Assembly: GCA_035048495.1 (NCBI GenBank)
Contig: CM068545.1
Span: 10,292,958-10,356,957, forward strand
Direction: 5' to 3'
From: Euptelea pleiosperma
Taxonomy: Eukaryota; Streptophyta; Magnoliopsida; Ranunculales; Eupteleaceae
Length of the DNA stretch: 64,000 bases
Shown here: piece after piece, positions 37,570 through 49,418 of the stretch
Layout: every line of letters begins with the position of its first letter
Position numbering within the stretch: position 1 is the stretch's first letter
Notes under the pieces: model-generated
The model's input: the letters and a program-made list of their open reading frames with translations, nothing else
Databases searched by the model: none
What the model was told of the DNA's origin: nothing
Translations under genes and position numbers: made by a program

Positions 37570-37873
37570 TCTTCTTCTCCCCCACTATGTTGAATTAAAC
37601 TACATCTGTTAAACACGAGGGAATCGTAGATAATGCTTTCTGGTCAAGCTACTTCCACGCTTCATCTGTCATGAAACTCCAATTTACTCTTCAACACTAT
37701 AACTTGACTTTGTTGAACAAGCAAGTCTTCATCCTTTAGTTTTCGCAACTCAAAGTTATTTCCTGTATCAAACTTCTCTATTTCAAATGAAGTACCTGAC
37801 ACTTTCTCCTTTGTTCCTCTAAGAGATAATTTATCAAATACTTTGCACAAAAACTCGGAAGCTTTGATACCAC
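37570..37873 (-). pseudogene. Copia retrotransposon remnant: primer site and gag start
   Basis: The - strand holds TGGTATCAAAGC (37861..37872), close to the plant Copia primer-binding motif. It is followed by SGTSFEIEKFDTGNNFELRK, then LLVQQSQVIVLKSKLE, then (with stops) LDQKALSTIPSCLTDVV and FNIVGE. These match the N-terminal gag region of Ty1/Copia elements in order. Stop codons interrupt it, and no pol sequence follows. An LTR would be expected between 37874 and about 38400 but no partner LTR was found. Confidence 0.68.
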
Positions 37874-38401
37874 TTATTAGGTTAGGTCATACCGCTAGTA
37901 TTCTGATCATCGAAAATCAAATATTTTAAGAAGTTGTTGATTTCAATAACCCACGGAAAATACCCTATGATCATTTATAATAAGAGTAAATAAAAGCAAA
38001 ACAACCACATATAATAACACAATGATATATATATATGTGTGTGTGTGATTCACCTACAATGGACTACATCCATAGGTAATTCGACAAGAGATACTTCCAT
38101 AAACATGATAATAAAACTATTAAGCGTTTAAGCCTTTACCTCTTCAAACCTAGAGAAACCCACCAAATCCTTCCTTCCCAACTCTAAACCCAACATCAAA
38201 CCACAACCCCCACCTTCACTATTGTTGTTATGAGCCTAAACAACATCTTAATAGCACACCAAACGCCTTGGACCTTTAGGGTTTAGGAAGAAGAAGAAAA
38301 ATATTAAGAGAACTTGTAGAGAATAAACCCCAACTCTACTACAACTCTCTTTTTCTCTCTCCTAAACCATACGCACCACTTTTTACTCCTTTTATATAAC
38401 C

Positions 38402-38857
38402 CTAGGGGTGGGACGTGTATCATATGAGTGATTGTAGGGACCTCATAAACGTTGACGGACCACAGTTGGAGCCACGTGGCACAATCTTACAGACTATTGA
38501 CTATATGGATGTTTGACCCATCTCTAGATGGACGTAGTACCAAAATTCAACCCAGTTAGTAATTTCTATCCGTTGGATTAGAGTAATTTCTATGGTTTAT
38601 TTTTAACTGTTTATTTCAATCACTATTTGGAATACTCTGATCCAAAGGTTAGAAATTACTAATCAAGTTAATTTTTGGTATGTTGATCTACTTAAGGATG
38701 GGCCAAACATTCATACGGCCAATAGTCTCTAAGAGTGTGCCAAGTGGCCCATACAGTCATCCATCATCAACGTTGATGAGGGACATCATCATCAAACTTC
38801 TACCCTGCGCAAGTGAACGTCTTATGAACCCCGCATCATCGCCAACCCAAGTATAGA
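38402..38857 (-). mobile_element. Probable Helitron-like element carrying a family A foldback
   Basis: The - strand starts TCTATACTTGGGTTGGC, resembling the start of the element at 44888..45372, and ends in CTAG (38402..38405). The 3' flanking base does not follow the rule and the hairpin is weak. Inside, 38441..38782 is a long family A foldback with arms 'cctcataaacgttgacgg' and an intact CACGTG at 38473..38478. Confidence 0.5.
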
Positions 38858-38859
38858 TA

Positions 38860-40020
38860 AATTAAAGCTTGCATTACCCCCAAAATACCGGCCCCTTACA
38901 AAGAGAACATACCAAAGAAAATAAAAGGAATTAATTTTGTATCATTAACCCAACATTACAAGACTTACAAAGTGATGGTCTAGCAGCTACAATAAAAAAA
39001 AACTCTTCACTACAATGTGACATTTTACTACCTTGCCAATTCATGCCTATATCTTACCATGTTCATATCTTAGTATGGCTAAAAGTTTTTTTTAAATAGA
39101 GAAAGGCAAAAGACATGTTTATGTAGGCATAACTACTTTGACCAAGTCAAAGACCTTTTTTAAGAAGTGCCACATCATCAAAATTGGTACATGTAAAGGA
39201 AAGAGAAATGAGTATTTTGGATGAAAATAAAATTATAATTACTTTTTAATGCCCCTCGGCCCCCTCCTATATAAATAGTATTTGAGGGAGGGGCGAAGGT
39301 GACACATACGAGGCGCATGGGGGGGAAATCTCATTCTCATTTTTGTAGAGGAATCATAACACCCACTGAAGACTACCATCACTGCCTTCCCCCATGAAGC
39401 GTGCTTCCTTCTTAATTTCACCATACGCACGCCCTCAATTTCATCCCGTTTACGCCTTAATAATTGTCATTACTACCCATGCCCCCTCCCTCATAATTAT
39501 TTTTATTTTTATATATATCTTTTTTTTTATTGCTAATTGAGTATATAACGTGGATAACAACATTATTAAGCGATGTGACCAACATGAAGGGAGTGGGGAC
39601 CCACAGTACAGTGGGTCCCATCTATCAGAACTAACCAGGTCTCATGATGTCTGTTTTGGGTGATCTGGGCCAAAACATATATATATGCTCTTCATAATAA
39701 GTTGCAACATGGGGTTTTCGTAGGCAGATCTCATGATGTCTGTTTTGGGAATGGTTTTGATAGGGTTTTTGAAGGCAGAAGCTTCTCCCTCGAACCTTTC
39801 ATGATGGAGATTAGGGGTTTTATTTATATTTGGTTAAGTTGTATGATGTAGGGGGAGTCTCAAAATCGAAGATGTTTTGTTCAGTTGGCAATCTCTGATT
39901 GGGAGGGGTTGAGTTGGGGTGGGGGTCTGGTTTGATCTCCTGGGCGTGTATTTCGCTTTTGTTTGGCCTCCAAGTGCTTTAATAATATTGACTTTACCTT
40001 TCAAAAAATAAAAAAATCAT
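38860..40020. other. Intergenic DNA, no feature recognised
   Basis: No supported gene. The direct repeat 'tctcatgatgtctgttttgg' occurs at about 39641 and 39728, with no further structure. Confidence 0.35.
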
Positions 40021-40023
40021 TAA

Positions 40024-40330
40024 GGGCGTGCTTGATTGTCAAGTGGGAAAATTGCATTTTCCCTGGGAAAACACAACTATCCATTGTTGTATAGCTATTT
40101 TAATTCTATATAATTTTCCCTACCAATTCATTCAAATCTGGATAATTTTTCCTACTAAGTCCGGAATTCATTTTCCATCTAGATAGGCTAGAATTCATTT
40201 CCACCTGAAAATACGCCTTTATTTTTTTACTTGATCGAAATATGTGTTCTCAGTTGCAATCAATCAGCCATTTAAGCATTTCCAAGATGTATTTTCTCGG
40301 GAAAATTTTTCTGTGCCATCAAACAGGACC
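40024..40330. mobile_element. Tourist-like (PIF/Harbinger) MITE, copy 2
   Basis: A 307-bp full-length relative of 5883..6192. Ends are GGGCGTGCTTGATTG / CATCAAACAGGACC with the 3-bp duplication TAA (40021..40023 and 40331..40333). It is non-coding. Confidence 0.85.
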
Positions 40331-40797
40331 TAATATAAAGCATTTTACCAAGAAAATGTGTGTTCGGTTGAATACATCATATGTGGGTCCCAAACTCTAT
40401 GTGCACATTATGTGTTTTGGTGTTGTGCTTGTATATTATAAAACCTGAGTAGATTTACGACCCTTCTTATCTAACAAAAGAAAAAAGAGGAAAAGATTTA
40501 CTCTTTTTACAACTTTTTGTGTGTCGATTTCACGTAATTTTCACTTTTGACTTTGAGTCTTGTGGCAGGTTTCTTTCTTCTTCTTTTTTCTCTCAAAGAT
40601 CTCATGCTTCTTGTGAAAAAGTAAAAAAGGAAGAGAGAAGCAGAGATAGAAAGGCATAATTATGAATAATGACCCAGACATAGTCCAGGCACACTCATGA
40701 ATGTCCAGACCTAGTCCAGTCTTAGTTCGAAAGAACCGGTTTAATGTTACAGCTACATTTAGAAAAACAACTCTGGTCTTGTTTAAAAGGCCAAATC

Positions 40798-40990
40798 CAA
40801 GGTTTTAAACGTTATAATAACGGTCTCTTAACATTACCGTTATGACTGTTATAACGGGTCACATCTAAGTCAGAAAAAGAAGAATATTTTTTTTTTGTCA
40901 AAAGAATCTAGATAACGATTAAAAAACAATTCAAAAGCAATGTCCGTTATTTCTGTTATAACCGCCGTTATAAAAACATCCTGCAACTTG
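40798..40990. repeat. Family C fragment
   Basis: The left end 'ccaaggttttaaacg' and the motifs 'gttataacgggtc' and 'gttataaccgccgtt' match family C. The right end is missing. From 40991 to about 42010 no gene is supported; the ~100-codon frame at 41244..41549 (-) lacks a recognisable domain. Confidence 0.55.
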
Positions 40991-42013
40991 TTTCTCTTAA
41001 ACATGAGACTCAATGAAGAAAAAGTGATCAGTCGGGTAGCTATCTCAACAACAATTTTAAAGTTTTGGTGTTTGGAAGTGATGGAAGTTAAGTTTAAAGT
41101 TCCAGTAGGTTGGATTTTGCTACTGTGCTAGGAGATCTCGTTGATGGAAGTTCAACCTAATTTAATGGGTAGGTTTGAATTTTTGGGTTAAGAGATTCCT
41201 AGGTGGGACCTGTTGATTGGATGGTACGGGACTCTTCTCTATATCAACTACATTGACGGTGAGGATAAATCTTTTGAAAGTAGTAAACATTACGTGAGAG
41301 TAATATAATAGAGGAGCATCTAGGGTATTCATTTAATGATAATGTCCTAGGTGGGCCCACAAGAGCATGATTTATAATTGGCTTTTGCTCCACGAATTCT
41401 CTCCTGGCCCTCATGTCCAATCTTATTGCGTGTTGTAGAGGGGAGACCAAATGTCCTCTCTTCCAGAAATGGAGAACCGCCACCTTAACCTTCACTTGGG
41501 GTGGTTTGGCTTTTGATAGGATGGCATGTTTCCCCTGGTTTACCACCATTCCAACAATTCCTGTTCACATGTTCATGTTGTGAACAACCAACGTAATCCT
41601 GGTCACAGAGTATTATCAGGCCCCTCCAGTTTCAAATAGGGCCTTTGGACGTCAAGAGTCTGGGTCACATACTCTTTAAGGAGTTAAAAGAGTTGTGACG
41701 TGTTGTGTCGAGTGTCTTGTATTCTGGAAGAAGTACTGTTCTACCCTTTTAGTCTTGTTTGCCCCCCTCGTTTTTCTTTTTGTGATTTACCCCGCTGCTC
41801 ATATTTGGCTTCAACAAGTTTTCCTCTGTGGCTCTGCTTGTCTCTGGCTTCCGCGTTTCGGGTGCCACCTTGTCCCCCTAGAACAAAATCCTGGCTCTAC
41901 CACTGGTTCTACACGATTTTATTGTTAATTAAGTCGTACAAGTTTGTATAATTTATGTTGTACTTGTATTGGGTGTATTTCAGATATTTTATTGTACCAG
42001 AGATTATATATCT

Positions 42014-42226
42014 GGGTCGGTCTCAGCAACCCCCTATTTTTGTGCCCCTCTCGGGGGTTGTGTTTTCGATCATGGATCCTGAGAATCCAACAGTGGTTGT
42101 TAGCGCTGAGCTGGCAGCACTTTTTTCACTTTGGGTGGCGCTAACAACCACTGTTGGATTCTCGAAATCCATGGCCGAGATTACTAATCTCAAGAGGAGC
42201 ACAAAAGGGGGGCTCTAGAGCCTGAT
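42014..42226. mobile_element. Mutator-like MITE, family F, copy 1
   Basis: The ends are GGGTCGGTCTCAG... and ...GGCTCTAGAGCCTGA, imperfect inverted repeats. A long internal palindrome pairs 'atccaacagtggttgttagc' with 'ctaacaaccactgttgg'. Flanks tatatatct / tatatgatct are similar. The family is shared with 49740..49910 and 51295..51461. Confidence 0.6.
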
Positions 42227-42620
42227 TATATGATCTAAAGGCATACCATGGTTTCACTTGTACATTGAGAGAGGAAACTATTATACCCCTAATTCTTTAG
42301 AGACACTAAAGGAGCTATTTTCACTCGTAGAAATAAGAACACTACCAAATTACGTACATTTGTTGTGTCTGTGATTGATCTTTTGGTTCTCTATATTTTT
42401 TCTAGTTTGTGGAAGATCGATTTTCAACAAGTTGTTACTTGACTCCAACACTATCCTATTTGCTATGTACTATTCTCTATAGTCAATTTTAGGACCTGTA
42501 GGGTTGCCACATAAAAGTTTTCTAGAGAAGAATTTGTATCCTACAAAAGTGCTGATCGAGAAAACTTTTACGGATGTATATGGAAATGTGGGAGTTGGGT
42601 AAGTTACCTTATGTAAAGGA

Positions 42621-43719
42621 CTAGTGGATGCCCTGTGCCATCGGCACTCCTCGACAAAGAATTTGCCAAAATTAGGTGAGAGGCGAAGATCCATAGTCCA
42701 TTTGGGGGAGGATTGGATCTTGGCCCTTCCTTGTTGATGCTTATAAGAGGAGGTATAAGTAGGGAGACAACCAATGTGTTTTGTTATATAGAATAGTAAA
42801 TGGCCCATGCCCACGGCACTCTCCGACAAAAGCGTTTGTAAAAATTGGGTGCCTTCAGCACTCAAACGGTATAACGGATTGGGGCGTTACCGTTTTTTCC
42901 ATTATAACAGTTGTTATAACAGATTGTAATGCACAAAGGGAGAAATGGGAAAATAACATAAATAACAAAAAATAACGGTGTTGAAATTTAAATTTTGAAT
43001 AAATTGAGGTCAAATGAGGCGGATTGAGCAGCTGAAATCTAACCGTCTACATTAGATCGATGGATTTGATCTGAACCACTCTTTATCTAACCATCCACAT
43101 TAGATGGATGGATAAGATAAGAGAATACAACTGAGTTGTCTTGATATATGCGTGGGTGGCCTGTGCCCATGGCACTTTCCAACAAAGTATTTGTCAAAAT
43201 CGGGTGGGAGTTAATCTCAGGCATCGATATGAAGCATAGTGGATCTCAGCCACTCATTATTGAAACCATATAAGATAAGAGGGGTATAAGAAAACCATTA
43301 AATTTTCGTTAAATTCTATTTTTTTATAATTTTCAATTTTCAAATTTCAAATTTCAAATTTCAAAATTTTAAATTTTGAATTTCAGCACCATTTTTTTCC
43401 GTTAAAATCATTAAAATCCGTTAACCATTTTTGCCCTTGGCCGTTTCAATCCGTTTTAACGGTAACACCCCTCTCGAGGCATAAAAAAGTGGGGCTCCTG
43501 AGCCTGACCCTTGGGCTATATGTAAATCCAACCCATTTCATTCCTTATATGTAGGTAAATAGTAGGTGACCCGTGCCCACAGCACTCTTCGACAAAGCGT
43601 TTGTCAAAACTAGGTGTGAGTGGCTGAGATCCACCGTCCATTTGGTGTGATAAGATCTCGGCCATCCTTTATGAAGCCGGATAAGAGGGGGAGACAACCG
43701 CCCTGTTTTGTTACATAGA
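42621..43719 (-). mobile_element. Helitron-like composite, tandem unit 1
   Basis: The plus strand begins CTAGTGGATGCC (A before it) and ends ..ACATAGA, exactly where unit 2 begins with CTAG. Inside are a complete family B copy (42621..42792), a second truncated B end joined to family C sequence (about 42794..43010), a further B-like part (about 43026..43300), a second family C block (about 43306..43470) and a terminal B copy (about 43559..43719). There is no coding capacity; the - strand frames across it are repeat translations. Confidence 0.72.
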
Positions 43720-44541
43720 CTAGTGGATGCCCCATGCCATCGGCACTCCTCGACAAAGAATTTGCCAAAATCAATTGAGTGGCGGAGATCCACGTCCATT
43801 GGGGGAGGATTAGAGAAGGTATAAGTAGGGAGACTACAAATGTGTGCAAAAATTGGGTGCCTTCGGCACTCAAACGATATAACAAACTGGGGCGTTACTG
43901 TTTTTTCCATTATAACAGCTGTTATAACGGATTGTAACGCACAGAGGGAGAAATGAAAAAATAACATAAATAATTAACAAAAAATAACAGTGCTGAAATT
44001 TAAATTTTGAATAAATTGAGGTCAAATGAGGTGGATTGAGTGGCTGAAATCTAACCGTCCACATTAGATCAATGGATTTGATCTCAACCACTCTTTATCT
44101 AACCGTCCACATTAGATAGATGGATAAGATAAGAGAATACAACTGAGTTCTCTTGATATATGCGTGGGTGGCACTTTCCAACAAAGTATTTGTCAAAATC
44201 AGGTGGGAGTTAATCTCAGCCAACGATATGAAGCATAGTGGATCTCAACCACTCATTATTGAAGCCATATAAGATAAGAGGGGTATAACACCCCTCTCGA
44301 GTCATAAAAAGTGGGGCTCCGAAGCCTGACCCTTGGGCTATATGTAAATCCAACCCATTTCATTCCTTATATGTAGGTAAATAGTAGGTGACCCATGCCT
44401 ACGGCACTCATCGACAAAGCGTTTGTCAAAATTGGGTGTGAGTAGCTGAGATCCACAGTCCATTTGGTGTGATAAGATCTCGGCCATCCTTTATGAAGTC
44501 GGATAAGAGGGGGAGACAACCGTCCTGTTTTATTATATAGA
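43720..44541 (-). mobile_element. Helitron-like composite, tandem unit 2
   Basis: Collinear with unit 1 and in the same orientation, starting at the next base. It lacks two unit 1 segments: about 130 bp near its start, and the family C block of about 180 bp equivalent to 43306..43470. It ends TATATAGA at 44541 followed by T, as expected for the outer edge of an A/T insertion. Confidence 0.72.
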
Positions 44542-44887
44542 TGTTAGGTTTCAGCAATAAGTCTAGCTATGAACCCCATGAGTGATTGGATAATTTTACA
44601 TGGGAAAATGGTCAAGAAGAGTGTTTTGGAGGAGGATGCTTAATCCGACAAACAAATTGCGGTTCTAGTCTACTCAGAATAGAGGCATTGACGAAATAAG
44701 CACCCCATACAGTAGACAAGGATGGGAAATGCAAGAGTGGCTAGAAGAATATGGACAAAAAAAAGAGGCTCTACTTCCTTATTGGACCATGTAAGGGTGT
44801 TTTAAAGCGTTTGGTTGACTAAATATGCCACGCTCACCCTCTCCATGGTGACTGATGTATGCTCCAACCCCATTATCTTATATGGTA

Positions 44888-45372
44888 CTAGGAGAACGCC
44901 GCGTGCGATGCACGTGCACCTTATACATGGAAGCACCTTACACGTGGAACACCCGTAGAGATCACTGATCGTATCGATGTTTGGCCAATCTCTAGGTGGG
45001 CCTATATGCAAAAAGTCAGCCTGATTAGTGGTTTTTAAGAATTTGATTGGAGTCGTTTTCATGGGATGATTTTTAACCATAGATTTCTAGCATTATTTAG
45101 CGTACTCAGATCTAAAGGTTGGAAATCACTAATCAGACTGATATTTGGTATAGAGGTCCACCTAGGAATGGGACAAACATCCATAAGGTCGGTGGTCTCT
45201 AAGAGTACGCCATGTGGCTTATATTATTGTACCTCATCATCATTGATGAGGGACGTGGGCGTGCAAGACAACCTGAAGACATTTAATGAGGGAAGGTTTT
45301 ACCTTTAAAAGTAGAGATCTAATTGTGTCACATGTCGTGCCAACCCCAGTTGTTGCTTTATAATAGTATAGA
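44888..45372 (-). mobile_element. Helitron-like element, second family, with family A inside
   Basis: The - strand begins TCTATACTATTATAAAGC and ends GCGGCGTTCTCCTAG. A hairpin GTGC-ATC-GCAC lies 11 nt before CTAG, and the flanks are A and T. About 44940..45260 is a family A foldback ('cgatgtttggccaatct' and its inverted partner). It is 485 bp and non-coding. Confidence 0.72.
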
Positions 45373-45805
45373 TTCAACGCTATATTCATTAACGCTCGTT
45401 ACGATGAAATCACCGTCATTATAATGATTTTAACTGTTTTTAACCTATATTTACCATATAACTGACCCTGAATTTGGAAAAAATTGAAAAATAAAATAAA
45501 AATTTAGCCCAGATGGGACTGCTGGGCCTATAAATGAAACCCAAGCCTGGCCCATGGTGGTCAGGGCATAGAGCCGATCAGACCATTCTGACCCATTAAC
45601 ATCCTTTCCACCGTCCAAAAATGCAATGTGGTCCACTTTTTCAGGCCCACTGACCCATGTTTGATTCAAGCATTTTTTTTAATCGTGGACTTGAAACACA
45701 CCCATGGTCCTTTTTATACAATCCATTACAAAAAATTCTTGAATCCACTGGCTATAAATCACTAGTTAGGCTGATTTTTGTCTGTAGGAATGCGTTAAGC
45801 AGGCT
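45370..45805. repeat. Family C and family A fragments
   Basis: About 45375..45460 has degraded family C motifs ('cattataatgattttaac'). About 45640..45800 has family A interior sequence ('aatcactagttaggctga'). To 46160 only low-complexity GGGTT-rich DNA follows. Confidence 0.45.
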
Positions 45806-46179
45806 GAAAAGAGTGGCCATCCAGGTTCAGGCCAGTCTCAACTCAAGGGTTGAATCCGGGCTTGGTTTTGAATTTTCGGGATGGGTTCAAGTAACCCAAA
45901 AACTTGGGGTGGGTCCAGGCTCAGTTTTGGAACCTTATGGACACCCCTACTAGATAGCCAAGTTTCTTTCTTCCCGACTTCATTGCTATGACTTGAAAAG
46001 TCACCGAAAACCTGTAACTTTCACTTTCCCTCCACACATACACATGACAAAATATTCTTTTATAAAAATTTAAATTTCGAAAGTTGAAAGTCAGGTGTAT
46101 GTGTGGTGGGAAGTTAAAAGACAGATTTTGTGACTTTTCAAGTCACATAAAATTACTGATATGGTAACTGGAATTCTTT

Positions 46180-46314
46180 GAAGGTGCCAGCTTGCTCAGT
46201 TGGTAAAGTTTGTGGGTGATGATACCATAGACCAGGGTTCAAAACCCGCCTTCACCGAGTTACTGCTCTCTTTAAAAAACAGGCTTACCTATAAAAATAA
46301 AATAAAAAAAAGTT
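46180..46314 (+). mobile_element. tRNA-derived SINE with 12-bp TSD
   Basis: A 135-bp element. The head resembles a tRNA gene: the box A-like 'gcttgctcagttggtaaag' and the box B-like 'agggttcaaaacccg' are spaced for polymerase III. A short body and an A-rich tail (46289..46310) follow. It is flanked by the perfect 12-bp direct repeat ctggaattcttt (46168..46179 and 46315..46326). Cloverleaf folding is poor, so it is not a functional tRNA gene. Confidence 0.85.
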
Positions 46315-46794
46315 CTGGAATTCTTTCCTAGACTTTTGTTTGGCAACAGACCTTTCAATCCTCTGAGGGTAACTAAACACGGCACTTCGCAAAGCTCTCT
46401 TAGGGGCTGGGCTTCAGGCCAAGCTGCAGGCTCAACTTCAAAGCCCAATCACAGCCTGGATGCTTAGCGAGATGGGCCGAGTCAATTATCGAGCCAGACT
46501 GGGCCATGGGCAAAATTTACACCCCTACTTCGCCTACACTTTGACAGCCCAAATTTACATGTACCTTGACAACCCTGTGCTTTTAGTTTTGAAAATTTTG
46601 GCTTTTTTTTTTTTAATTTTTTTTGAAACCGAGGTTGTTAAGGGTACATGTCAGATGTAGAGGATCTTGAAGCACTTGAGCAAAAATGAACTTGTTCACC
46701 ACATGTTATCCTAAACATCCGGATAAGCATGTCAAGGTCCACGGAAAAATGTAGAGGACTGTGGATGCAGAGGGCTCTCCTGGCCCTACATAGC

Positions 46795-47210
46795 TCATTA
46801 TTGGGGGCCCACTAACCGCATGGATGTTTAACCCACCCCTTGGTGGATATACATACAAAGAATCAGTCTAATCGATATTCTCCAGCCATAGATTTTAGCA
46901 CTTTTTTAGTGTTGATGCTAGCCGTTGGATTCAAGCATTTTTTTCATTTTTTTTAGTACTTAATCCAATCATACAAAAAAACAGTCTGATCGATTTTCTC
47001 CAGCCATAGATTTTAGCACTTTTTCGTGTTGATGCTTAGTAGTTGGATTCAAGCATTTTTTTTCATTTTTTTTTTTTTTGAGTACTTAATCCAATGGCTA
47101 GAAATTATCAAAAAAGCTTATTTTTGGAATTTATATGCCGTGGGCTGAACATCTATGCGGTTAGTGAGTACAAAAAATGAGATGTGTAGGGTCAGGAGAG
47201 GCCTCTGCAT
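46795..47210. repeat. Family A copy with an internal tandem duplication
   Basis: The arms contain 'catggatgtttaacccacc' and its complement near 47145..47170. Between them a unit of roughly 115 bp is repeated in tandem (about 46863..46977 and 46982..47095), each holding 'ccagccatagattttagca'. T homopolymers differ between the two copies. Confidence 0.65.
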
Positions 47211-47485
47211 CTAAAATTTTTCCCAAGATCCATAATTCAATGAGTCCCACGTAAAAGATGGGGCAAACATTTAAGTAGCTTGTGGGCCCGACCAGTGTGC
47301 CGCCTTGCAATTATTTCATGACCAGAGACATGGCTAACCAATTGGATTTCCATGTCTGGGTCAGAGACATGCAGAAGATGCCAACAATCCGAGAAAATAA
47401 TTCAGTCCCCTAGGGGACTTGAAGTCTCCCTCTCCCAAAAATGCCATGTGGAGCTCTTTGCTGTCCCCATGACCAGCACCTAGGA

Positions 47486-47793
47486 CCATGGTTCAAAATT
47501 TCAGGATCAGTCTTGGGATCGACGGGCGCCGATCCTGCCCCCGATCCCGCCCGTCGTCCCGGTTCAAATCTCCCAATATGAATGATCGTGGCAAGAAAAC
47601 CCCAGTATTGTTAAGATCAGTGGGGGACAATCCCGATCCGGATTGCCTAGTCCAGAAAGAGATTGGCCGAGACTTTGAACTATGCTTAGGGTCCACTGAC
47701 CTTATGGACCAATCCTTGGCAAGAAAACCCCAATATCATTCATATCGCTGGCTGTCGATCCCATTCCGGATCGGCCGAGACTTCGAACCATGT
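47486..47793. repeat. Foldback-like repeat with GATCC/GGATC-rich interior
   Basis: 'accatggttcaaaatttc' at the left faces 'gagacttcgaaccatg' at the right. The motif 'ttggcaagaaaaccccaat' recurs inside. It may be a MITE; no TSD was found. Overlapping frames on both strands are not genes. Confidence 0.45.
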
Positions 47794-47799
47794 ACATAC

Positions 47800-48765
47800 T
47801 CTTGATTGATAATTTCTAACGTTATACATTAGCATCTTAAAAACAATGCTCAAATCCAACGACTAAAAAATATGGTATTAAAATGCTAAATCCAATGACT
47901 AGAAATCATTGATTAAACTGATTTTTGATGTGTAGATCCGTCAAGAAGTAAACCAAACATAAAGAAAGGTCAGTGGGCCCTAAAGTCTACTCCACTTGAA
48001 ATTTTGAGAGGGTGACCCAATGCGTTATTTTTGGGGTATGGTCCATAGAAGATGGTGATGGGAGGCGCTACTGTAGTTTTCCTAGAAATGGTTTACAAGA
48101 GAGAGCCTAGCGTTTGTCTGCCATTTTTCTTCCAGAAGACAACTGAATAATGGAGTCTGACTCTGCCGGTGAAAGGATCGGCAAAATCATGGAGTGTTTG
48201 GTATGGACTATGGACTATGGACCCCTTACTCTCGGATCCTGCCGTAACCGTTGCTCGATCCGTACTTACAGACTTTAAAGAACGAAAATTAATTGAGTCC
48301 CCTGTTATAACCGACCGAATAAGTATTCGTTTGAGGCCATTCCTGTTGGCTAGCTTCAGTAACTATTTTATCCTTTGCAGAATCCAATGGTCAATGGCTC
48401 CACATACAAGGCCCTACATTTCAGATGGGCACCATTTATTAAGGACTATTACTTTGCTGACGGACGTGACAGACCACAATATGAGCCACGTAGCACACTC
48501 TTACATGCCTAAAATCAGCCTGATTAGTGATTCAAACCTTTGGATCTTTATACTCCAAATAACCCTTAAATAATGCTCAAATTCCACGATTAAAAATCTA
48601 CCCATGAAAATGACTCCAATCGAACGATTAGAAATCACTAATCAGGCTGATTTTTGGTAAATAGGTGATGGTCAGTGGTCTCTAACCCTAAGAGGGTCAA
48701 ACGTGGCTCATAATGTTGTCTGTCATCAATGTTGATGTCGGACTTTCGTTAGCAAGAAAGTTCTA
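47800..48765. repeat. Family A pieces around unannotated DNA
   Basis: About 47800..48000 is a partial copy. About 48465..48765 is a fuller one, with arms 'gacagaccacaatatgagcc' and the complement near 48706..48730; its G-box has mutated to CACGTA. Between them nothing was recognised. Confidence 0.55.
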
Positions 48766-48906
48766 CTTTTTATTAGGTGAGCCAATATCAGGACAACAAG
48801 CTAAGTGGGCTCTACTGATTTTTTTCTTAATATGTTTTTCATCGTAAAATAAAAATTCCTAAAATTTTATAGGATCTTTCATGACACTTCCAAACGTTTA
48901 AAAAAA

Positions 48907-49283
48907 GGGTCGGGCTCCGGAGAACAGCATTTTTGACCAACACCTTGGTGTACCCTCATAGAGGATGAATCAATGGCTGATTTTTGGTGACGATGATCTT
49001 CTTACCATATAGATCACCCCAACAAAAAATCATCCCATTCTGAAATTTCTAACCCTGTTAAATGTGGTTTTCAAGTTACATGGTAAAAATTGACGGTCCA
49101 TAATTCTTCAACTTCTAAACCAGTCTATGAATATCAGAATGATTTGAATTTTTGTGAGGATGATCTCGTCACCATATAGATCATCTTCACCAAAAATCAG
49201 CCAATGATTCATCCTCTATAATGGTACACCAAGCTGTTGGTCAAAAATGTTTGTCAAAAGTGTTGGTCACCAGAACCCAGCCC
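48907..49283. mobile_element. Mutator-type MITE, family D, copy 2
   Basis: The ends are GGGTCGGGCTCCGG and CCAGAACCCAGCCC. The 9-bp direct repeat ttaaaaaaa lies on each side (48898..48906 and 49284..49292). The interior has paired 'gatgaatcaatggctga' and 'tcagccaatgattcatc'. It is 377 bp and non-coding. Confidence 0.83.
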
Positions 49284-49418
49284 TTAAAAAAATATAAGGA
49301 ATAAAAACTTCATTTAAAATCTGTATCTGGGTAAAGAAATTTCCTAGAATATATTTTTTTCAAGAAACAAATGGAGCCAAAATTATTTTTGAAAAAACTT
49401 TATTCAGGTATAAGAAAA

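Noticed and set aside
42014..42226. Protein-coding 87-codon frame over the GGGTCGG element
   Set aside because: It lies wholly within a palindromic MITE shared with two other loci.
46184..46256. tRNA gene
   Set aside because: Box A and box B are present, but arm pairing is poor, and A-tail and target duplications show a SINE.
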